From: Streptomyces sp. cg36
GTDB lineage: Bacteria; Actinomycetota; Actinomycetes; Streptomycetales; Streptomycetaceae
Direction of reading: 5' to 3'
DNA length: 64,000 bases
Assembly: GCF_041080675.1 (NCBI RefSeq)
Contig: NZ_CP163520.1
Location: 2,170,001-2,234,000 of the forward strand
Part shown: positions 58,763-64,000 of the stretch, one piece after another
Position numbering within the stretch: position 1 is the stretch's first letter
Layout of the letters: each line of letters begins with the position of its first letter
Notes under the pieces: model-generated
Databases searched by the model: none
Told to the model about the DNA's origin: nothing
Seen by the model: only the letters and a program-made list of their open reading frames with translations
Program-made: the position numbers and the translations under genes

Positions 58763-59110
58763 CGGCCCCTTGCCCCCTGACAGCCAGGTCCGTAACCAGT
58801 TCAGGCGTAAATCTAAGCGGAGTTGCCCGGTGCGGTGCGGTTCCCGCGCCCCTTTGGCGCGCGCGGCCGTGGCGCGGTGCCCGGCGGGGCGGGCACCCGC
58901 GGCAGCACGGAGGCCGGGCGCGGCCCGCCCCCCGTGTCCGCCCCCCTCGTCCATACCCGGTGTCCGCACCCCGCTATGTCCGTCGCGGACAACGACACGC
59001 CCGCACCACTCCCCAACGGCGCATGCCCCCGTCGTCCGTCGCCCCCTAGCCTGCGAAGAAAGCCAAGAAGCGTCCGAAAACACCCCCCGATCACTTCCAG
59101 GGAGCCCCTC
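58763..59110. promoter_or_regulatory. gabT upstream region with TGTCCG repeats
   Basis: No gene is seen in these 348 bases. TGTCCG occurs at 58935, 58961 and 58977, the last facing CGGACA at 58986 across three bases (a perfect palindrome, 58977-58991). TAGCCT at 59047-59052 is a -10 candidate for gabT. The same TGTCCG hexamer occurs at 54589 upstream of the aldehyde dehydrogenase gene. They may be sites for the nearby PucR regulator; this is inference. Confidence 0.4.
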
Positions 59111-60445
59111 ATGAGCGCGATTCCGCAGGAGCGCCGCATCGTCACCGCGATTCCCGGCCCGAAGTCGCAGGAGCTGCAGGCCCGCCGGCTCGCCGCGGTC
59201 GCCGCCGGCGTGGGCTCCACGCTGCCCGTCTTCACCGCGCGCGCGGGCGGCGGCATCATCGAGGACGTCGACGGCAACCGTCTGATCGACTTCGGCTCCG
59301 GCATCGCCGTGACCTCGGTCGGCGCCTCCGCCGAGGCCGTCGTGCGCCGCGCCTCCGCGCAGCTGGCGGACTTCACCCACACCTGCTTCATGGTCACCCC
59401 GTACGAGGGTTACGTCGAGGTCGCCGAGGCGCTGGCCGAGCTGACCCCGGGCGACCACGCCAAGAAGTCCGCGCTGTTCAACTCGGGCGCCGAGGCCGTC
59501 GAGAACGCCGTCAAGATCGCCCGTGCGTACACCAAGCGCCAGGCCGTCGTCGTCTTCGACCACGGCTACCACGGCCGCACCAACCTGACGATGGCGCTGA
59601 CCGCCAAGAACATGCCGTACAAGAACGGCTTCGGCCCGTTCGCGCCCGAGGTCTACCGCGTCCCGGTCGCCTACGGCTACCGCTGGCCGACCGGTCAGGA
59701 GAACGCCGGCGCCGAGGCTTCGGCCCAGGCCATCGACGTGATCAACAAGCAGATCGGCGCCGACAACGTCGCCGCGATCATCATCGAGCCGGTGCTCGGC
59801 GAGGGCGGCTTCATCGAGCCCGCCAAGGGCTTCCTGCCCGCGATCGCGCAGTTCGCCAAGGACAACGGGATCGTCTTCGTCGCCGACGAGATCCAGTCCG
59901 GCTTCTGCCGCACCGGCCAGTGGTTCGCCTGTGAGGACGAGGGCATCGTCCCGGACCTGATCACCACCGCCAAGGGCATCGCGGGCGGTCTGCCGCTCTC
60001 CGCCGTGACGGGCCGCGCCGAGATCATGGACGCCGCGCACGCGGGCGGCCTGGGCGGCACCTACGGCGGCAACCCGGTGGCCTGCGCGGGTGCGCTCGGC
60101 GCGATCGAGACCATGAAGGAGCTCGACCTCAACGGCAAGGCCAAGCGCATCGAGGAGGTCATGAAGGGCCGCCTGGCCGCCATGGCCGAGAAGTTCGACA
60201 TCATCGGCGACATCCGTGGCCGCGGCGCCATGATCGCCATCGAGCTGGTCCAGGACCGCGCCACCAAGGAGCCGCACGCGGCTGCCGCCGCGGCGCTCGC
60301 CAAGGCGTGCCACGCCGAGGGTCTGCTGGTCCTGACCTGCGGCACCTACGGCAACGTGCTGCGCTTCCTGCCGCCGCTGGTCATCGGTGAGGACCTGCTC
60401 AACGAGGGTCTCGACATCATCGAGCAGGCGTTCTCCGCGCTCTGA
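59111..60445 (+). CDS. gabT: 4-aminobutyrate transaminase
   Basis: GabT transfers the amino group of GABA to 2-oxoglutarate, giving succinate semialdehyde. The 444-residue class III aminotransferase has FNSGAEAVENAVKIARAY, the PLP-binding Asp in FVADEIQSGFCRTG, and the Schiff-base Lys288 (TTAKGIAGGLPLSAV). ATG at 59111 has GGGAG upstream; an open frame from 58823 is not supported by codon use. It is read away from the VirD4-like gene. The class III family also contains ornithine-type enzymes; GabT is the best match by overall sequence and context. Confidence 0.92.
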   Translation: MSAIPQERRIVTAIPGPKSQELQARRLAAVAAGVGSTLPVFTARAGGGIIEDVDGNRLIDFGSGIAVTSVGASAEAVVRRASAQLADFTHTCFMVTPYEGYVEVAEALAELTPGDHAKKSALFNSGAEAVENAVKIARAYTKRQAVVVFDHGYHGRTNLTMALTAKNMPYKNGFGPFAPEVYRVPVAYGYRWPTGQENAGAEASAQAIDVINKQIGADNVAAIIIEPVLGEGGFIEPAKGFLPAIAQFAKDNGIVFVADEIQSGFCRTGQWFACEDEGIVPDLITTAKGIAGGLPLSAVTGRAEIMDAAHAGGLGGTYGGNPVACAGALGAIETMKELDLNGKAKRIEEVMKGRLAAMAEKFDIIGDIRGRGAMIAIELVQDRATKEPHAAAAAALAKACHAEGLLVLTCGTYGNVLRFLPPLVIGEDLLNEGLDIIEQAFSAL

Positions 60446-60478
60446 TCACCGGCCGGGTCCGGCCTGTGAAGAACGTGT

Positions 60479-60521
60479 GGGGGGCCGATGGCGCTATGGC
60501 GTTGCGGCTGTCGGTCCCCCC
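60479..60521 (+). terminator. Hairpin after gabT
   Basis: GGGGGGCCGA pairs with TCGG-CCCCCC, with one bulged T, around a 22-base loop. It lies 33 bases after the gabT stop. Confidence 0.65.
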
Positions 60522-60546
60522 GCTCACTGCCGTACGGTTTCTGCAG

Positions 60547-61350
60547 ATGAGAGAAACACCTCGCCCGCAGGGGACTGCGGGCGGCTCCAGGGCGGCGCAT
60601 CTCCAGCCTCGTTCTGGGCGTGCCCTGGCGCGCACCGCTGGAGCCTTCGGCTCCGGAACTCCTCACCGATCGGACGGCCGTCCGCCCCACACCCCCCGGG
60701 GCGCACGGTCCACCGGTCCAGGCGGCCACCCCGGAACCTCCCCCCCTGTTCCGGGGTGGCCGGCTTTCCTCTGTGCCGCCCTCGCGGTCCTCTTCGCCCT
60801 CATCACCTGGCAGGTCGTCGCCGACGGGCCGCTGCGCCGCCTGGACGAGCGCGTCGACCGCCATCTCGCGGGCCGCGGCCCCCAGGGCCTGGCCGAGGTG
60901 CTGGCCGACCTGGGTTCCATGCCCGTCGCCCTGCCGGTGCTGGCGCTCGCGCTGGGGTACGCGGTGTGGCGCGGCGCCCGGCTCGACGCGCTGATCACGG
61001 CGCTCACCATGGCCGCGGTCCCGGCGCTAGTCGTCCCGCTGAAGATGTGGACCGACCGCGCGGGCCCGCTCACCTCCGCCACCGGCTACTACCCGTCCGG
61101 CCACACCGCCACCGCGATGGTGGCGTACGGCGGCGCGGCCCTGCTGCTCGCCCGGTGGACCGCCCCGCGCCGGAGCTGGTTGATGCCCGCCGCCGCGGGC
61201 GTCCTCACCGCGGCGACGGGCATCGGTCTGGTGCTGCACGGCTACCACTGGCCCCTGGACGTGCTGGCGAGCGGCTGCCTGTGCGGGGTGCTGCTGGTGC
61301 TCAGCTCCACGGGTATGCGTCGAAGTTCCGCGCGAACTCCCCGCCGTTGA
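60547..61350 (+). CDS. PAP2 family membrane phosphatase
   Basis: A 267-residue membrane protein with five to six hydrophobic helices. The phosphatase motifs are KMWTDRAGP, YYPSGHTATAM and YHWPLD, equivalent to the KxxxxxxRP, PSGH and SRxxxxxHxxxD blocks, with the third block lacking its Ser-Arg pair. Lipid or polyprenyl phosphates are typical substrates. ATG at 60547 is chosen as the start; TACGGT eight bases upstream would fit a leaderless transcript. The 3' end overlaps the convergent chitinase gene by 50 bases. Confidence 0.8.
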   Translation: MRETPRPQGTAGGSRAAHLQPRSGRALARTAGAFGSGTPHRSDGRPPHTPRGARSTGPGGHPGTSPPVPGWPAFLCAALAVLFALITWQVVADGPLRRLDERVDRHLAGRGPQGLAEVLADLGSMPVALPVLALALGYAVWRGARLDALITALTMAAVPALVVPLKMWTDRAGPLTSATGYYPSGHTATAMVAYGGAALLLARWTAPRRSWLMPAAAGVLTAATGIGLVLHGYHWPLDVLASGCLCGVLLVLSSTGMRRSSARTPRR

Positions 61351-63148
61351 ACCGGTCCCAGTTGACGGACCAGGTCATCAGACCGCGCAGCCCCGGCCAG
61401 CTCCCGTGGGTCCGGTACGAGCCGCAGTCGGCGTTCTTGGTGAGGCAGTTCAGCGCCTTGGTGACCTCGGCGGGCGCGGTGTAGCCGTTGCCCGCGTTGG
61501 TGGAGGCCGGCAGGCCGATGGCGACCTGGTCGGGCCGGAGCGCCGGGAACATCCGGCTGCTGTCGCCCGCCACCGGGAAGCCGGTGAGCAGCATGTCGGT
61601 CATGGCGATGTGGAAGTCCGCGCCGCCCATCGAGTGGTACTGGTTGTCCAGGCCCATGATGGAGCCGGAGTTGTAGTCCTGGACGTGCAGCAGCGTCAGG
61701 TCGTCGCGCAGGGCGTGGATCACCGGGAGGTAGGCGCCGCAGCGCGGGTCCTGGCCGCCCCAGGGGCCCGAGCCGTAGTACTGGTACCCCATCTGGACGA
61801 AGAAGGTCTCCGGGGCCATCGTCAGCACGAACTTCGCGCCGTACTTGGCCTTGAGCGTCTTGAGCGCGCTGATCAGGTTGACCACGACCGGGGTGGTCGG
61901 GTTGCGGAAGTCCGTGTCGCCGGTGTTCAGCGAGAGCGAGTGGCCCTCGAAGTCGACGTCCAGGCCGTCGAGTCCGTACTCGTCGATGATCTTCGAGACG
62001 GAGGCGACGAAGGTGTCGCGGGCCGCCGTGGTGGTGAGCTGGACCTGCCCGTTCTGGCCGCCGATGGAGATCAGGACCTTCTTGCCCGCGGCCTGTTTGG
62101 CCTTGATGGCGGCCTTGAAGTCGGCCGTCGACTCCACCCCGGGGCACTCGCTCACCGGGCACGGGGTGAAGCGGATGTCGCCGGAGGTCACCGAGGTCGG
62201 CTCGCCGAAGGCCAGGTCGATGACGTCCCAGGAGTCGGGCACGTCGGCCATCCGCGTGTAGCCGGAGCCGTTGGCGAAGCTGGCGTGCAGATAGCCGACC
62301 AGCGCGTGGGCGGGCAGCCCGCCGCCGCCCGGGTTGCCGCCGCCGCTGGTGGTGGAGGCGGTGACGGCGGCCGACTTGGCGGACTCCCCGGCCGTGTTGG
62401 TGGCGCTGACCTGGAAGGTGTACGCGGTGGAGGCGGCCAGCCCCGTCACCGTGGCCGAGGTCCCGCTGGTGGTGGCGACCTGGGTGCCGCCCTGGTAGAC
62501 GCGGTAGCCGGTGGCGCCCGAGGAGGCGGCCCAGTTCAGGGTGATGCTGGAGGAGGTGGCGGAGCCCGCGGTCAGGCCGGTGGGGACGGCCGGGAGCTGC
62601 ACCGGGTCGCCGCCGGGGCCGAGCAGGCTCACGTCGTCGGCGTAGTAGGCGCCGGTGCCGTACCAGCCGTGGGTGTAGATGGTCACCGAGGTGGTGCTCG
62701 CGCCGGTCTTGAACGTGGTGGTCAGCTGCTGCCAGGACGGGGCGGACTGGGTCCAGGTGCTGACGTCGGTGGTGCCGGTGCCGGACGCGCCGAGGTAGAC
62801 GTAGCTGCCGCGCACCCAGGAGCTGAGGGTGTACGTGGAGTTGGGCTGGACCGTGACGCTCTGGGCGCACTGGGCGTTGTCGCCGCCGGCCGGGGTGGCC
62901 TGGAGCGCCTTGGCGCCGCCGTGCACGGGCGAGGAGACCGCCGTGCCGCTGCCCGCCGTACAGCTCCAGCCGTCGAGGCCGGCCTCGAAGCCGCCGTTGC
63001 GGGCGAGTTCGGTGTCGGCGGCGTGCGCGGTCTGCGCGGACGCGACCAGCCCGCCCGCCGCGACCACGCCGGCTATGAGCGCGGCGAGGAGTCTGGGGGG
63101 TGGGGAGAGGGGTCCGGGCGGTCGGGAAAAGCGTCTGGTGCGGTCCAC
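61301..63148 (-). CDS. Secreted GH18 chitinase with CBM and fibronectin type III domain
   Basis: A 615-residue secreted enzyme. A long basic signal peptide (cleavage after AHA, about residue 43) precedes a carbohydrate-binding module (NGGFEAGLDGWSCTAG, about 50-180), a fibronectin type III domain (about 190-275) and a GH18 barrel. The catalytic motif DGLDVDFEG ends in Glu401, with Asp394, 397 and 399. It hydrolyses chitin outside the cell, as expected of soil Streptomyces. GTG at 63148 has GGAGG five bases upstream. The promoter carries a DasR-type site. Confidence 0.95.
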   Translation of the reverse strand: MDRTRRFSRPPGPLSPPPRLLAALIAGVVAAGGLVASAQTAHAADTELARNGGFEAGLDGWSCTAGSGTAVSSPVHGGAKALQATPAGGDNAQCAQSVTVQPNSTYTLSSWVRGSYVYLGASGTGTTDVSTWTQSAPSWQQLTTTFKTGASTTSVTIYTHGWYGTGAYYADDVSLLGPGGDPVQLPAVPTGLTAGSATSSSITLNWAASSGATGYRVYQGGTQVATTSGTSATVTGLAASTAYTFQVSATNTAGESAKSAAVTASTTSGGGNPGGGGLPAHALVGYLHASFANGSGYTRMADVPDSWDVIDLAFGEPTSVTSGDIRFTPCPVSECPGVESTADFKAAIKAKQAAGKKVLISIGGQNGQVQLTTTAARDTFVASVSKIIDEYGLDGLDVDFEGHSLSLNTGDTDFRNPTTPVVVNLISALKTLKAKYGAKFVLTMAPETFFVQMGYQYYGSGPWGGQDPRCGAYLPVIHALRDDLTLLHVQDYNSGSIMGLDNQYHSMGGADFHIAMTDMLLTGFPVAGDSSRMFPALRPDQVAIGLPASTNAGNGYTAPAEVTKALNCLTKNADCGSYRTHGSWPGLRGLMTWSVNWDRFNGGEFARNFDAYPWS

Positions 63149-63193
63149 AACGTCCTCCGGCGCATGGGGGGATGGCGAGGCCGAGCCCGCCAC

Positions 63194-63227
63194 AATGTGG
63201 TCCAGACCAATCAGGTTGTCAAGACCT
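63194..63227 (-). promoter_or_regulatory. Chitinase promoter with DasR-type (dre) direct repeats
   Basis: TGGTCCAGACCA (63198-63209) matches the core of the DasR-responsive element (consensus ACTGGTCTAGACCACT). A weaker copy, TTGTCAAGACCT (63216-63227), lies 18 bases away. On the minus strand TTGACA (63222-63217) is a good -35, and CACATT 17 bases later a possible -10, so the operator covers the promoter. DasR represses chitin genes until GlcN-derived signals relieve it. Confidence 0.8.
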
Positions 63228-63252
63228 CTGGCAGCACCGCCGGTGCGGGCCG

Positions 63253-63711
63253 TCAGTCCCGCTCCTCCCCCGCGAGCCGGGCCGCCGCCTCGTGCATCGC
63301 CAGTTCGAGGAGCGCCGGATCGGTCAGGGTGCCGGAGCCGTCGGGCGGCACCAGCCAGCGCACCCCGCCGCTGATCCGCCCGGGGTAGGGCACCACGATC
63401 CAGGTGCCCTGGCCCGCCCCCCGCACCCCGGTGCCGAGCCAGCGCGCGGCCGTGCCGGGGGGCACGAAAAAGCCGAGGCGCGCGTCGCCGAAGTCGGCGA
63501 GCACGGGCCCCGGCCTTTCCACCAGCCGCAGCAGCACATCGAGCGTGGGGTGCCCCAGCTCGCCCGGCAGGATCAGCACGTCCCAGCGCCGGCCGGCCGG
63601 GAGGAGAGCCACCCCGAGGGGGTTGCGCTCCCACTCCCACCGGCACGCATCGGGATCGGGCGCCACCGACGCCAGCCATTCCACCGCTGTTTTCGCACCC
63701 GAGCCGTTCAT
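63253..63711 (-). CDS. Hypothetical protein next to chitinase gene
   Basis: A 152-residue protein that I cannot assign. It has an alternating strand/helix pattern with WDVLILPGELGHPTLDVLLR, then GFFVPPGTAARWLGTG and VVPYPGRISGGVRWLVPP, which recalls parts of the prim-pol-like actinobacterial hypothetical proteins, but no metal-binding triad can be pointed to. ATG at 63711 has GGAAG about eight bases upstream; an earlier ATG at 63750 is less likely. It reads toward the chitinase gene across 104 bases that include the chitinase promoter. Confidence 0.72.
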   Translation of the reverse strand: MNGSGAKTAVEWLASVAPDPDACRWEWERNPLGVALLPAGRRWDVLILPGELGHPTLDVLLRLVERPGPVLADFGDARLGFFVPPGTAARWLGTGVRGAGQGTWIVVPYPGRISGGVRWLVPPDGSGTLTDPALLELAMHEAAARLAGEERD

Positions 63712-63865
63712 CACCCGGTCTTCCTTCCGTGAGTCGCCATGTGCGTTCACGGATCGAGAGCGGGGTGGCGGGCGGCTATGACGCGGGTTTCGCTACTTGT
63801 CGGTAGTGAAGCGGGTCACACCATGATCGCCGGTTGTGCGCCCCCGGCGCGAGGCCGGAGCAAAA

Positions 63866-64000
63866 ATGATCGGCATACCGGCACCGGGCGGACCCGGCGC
63901 CGGTGCCGTCTCCCGGCGGGTACGGGTACCGGTACGGGTGCACAGACGAGTACCGGTACCTGTACCGCCGTCGGTCAGCTGTCGAAACCGAGACCGGCCC
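63866..64000 (+). CDS. Start of an unidentified gene running off the right edge
   Basis: 45 codons open to the window end. ATG at 63866 has GGAG five bases upstream, which is a good site. The visible peptide is rich in Val, Pro and Arg (RRVRVPVRVHRRVPVPVP) because the DNA repeats GGTACCGGTAC-like units (63918-63970). No family can be named from this fragment, and it could still turn out to be non-coding. Confidence 0.45.
   Translation, partial: MIGIPAPGGPGAGAVSRRVRVPVRVHRRVPVPVPPSVSCRNRDRP

Noticed and set aside
58823..59110. N-terminal extension of gabT back to 58823
   Set aside because: No family similarity in the extension; a Shine-Dalgarno tract precedes ATG 59111, where GabT homology begins.

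Overview
This is a very high-GC actinobacterial chromosome segment, almost certainly Streptomyces. Codons end overwhelmingly in G or C, GTG starts are common, and the gene order (thyX, dapB, M16 peptidase, pnp, rpsO, an ESX/type VII locus, ribF, truB, rbfA, infB, nusA, rimP, proS, ispG, rseP, dxr, gabT) is the one I recall from the core of Streptomyces chromosomes. I see no rRNA, tRNA, insertion sequence, prophage or CRISPR array. This is conserved core chromosome with one large secretion locus.

Layout. (1) 1-7.0 kb: 5' part of thyX, two small membrane genes, then a minus-strand unit rpsO-pnp-M16 peptidase-dapB-TPR membrane protein. (2) 7.2-28.8 kb: a type VII secretion (ESX) locus. It holds eccD, eccC, a DUF397 gene, a minus-strand operon eccB-mycosin-two G/P-rich proteins-mycosin-esxB-esxA, then plus-strand eccE, an unknown gene and an EspI-like MinD ATPase. 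A minus-strand four-gene cassette follows, with a WXG-type large protein that looks like a type VII substrate, flanked by a small EspC-like helical protein and a small membrane protein. (3) 29.0-41.1 kb: the translation/transcription-factor operon rimP-nusA-ylxR-infB-DUF503-rbfA-truB-(trypsin-like/STAND fusion)-ribF, minus strand. (4) 41.2-43.5 kb: a plus-strand lipoprotein, a DUF4439 protein and an APH(6)-like pseudokinase, then a tandem-repeat intergenic region. (5) 43.5-50.8 kb: proS, two GNAT acetyltransferases, ispG, rseP and dxr (MEP isoprenoid genes around a site-2 protease). (6) 51-60.4 kb: acyl-CoA dehydrogenase, aldehyde dehydrogenase, PucR regulator, a membrane VirD4-like ATPase, and gabT; a GABA/amine catabolism neighbourhood. 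(7) 60.5-64 kb: PAP2 phosphatase converging on a secreted GH18 chitinase with a DasR-type operator, an unknown gene, and the start of a further gene.

How it works together. The ESX genes encode a membrane core (EccB, EccC, EccD, EccE), two mycosins, the EsxA/EsxB pair and accessory or substrate proteins. The rimP-ribF unit couples ribosome maturation, initiation and rRNA/tRNA modification. The aldehyde dehydrogenase, GabT and PucR regulator fit GABA degradation to succinate.

Most unusual observations: a protein fusing a trypsin-like domain without its catalytic serine to a P-loop NTPase whose Walker A lysine is arginine; an APH(6)-family protein lacking its catalytic residues; the four-gene type VII effector-like cassette; three head-to-tail ATGA-coupled mini-ORFs in the infB leader; and an ispG gene whose interior uses a codon set unlike its own ends and its neighbours. 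Function calls come from reading motifs by eye; no database search was run.
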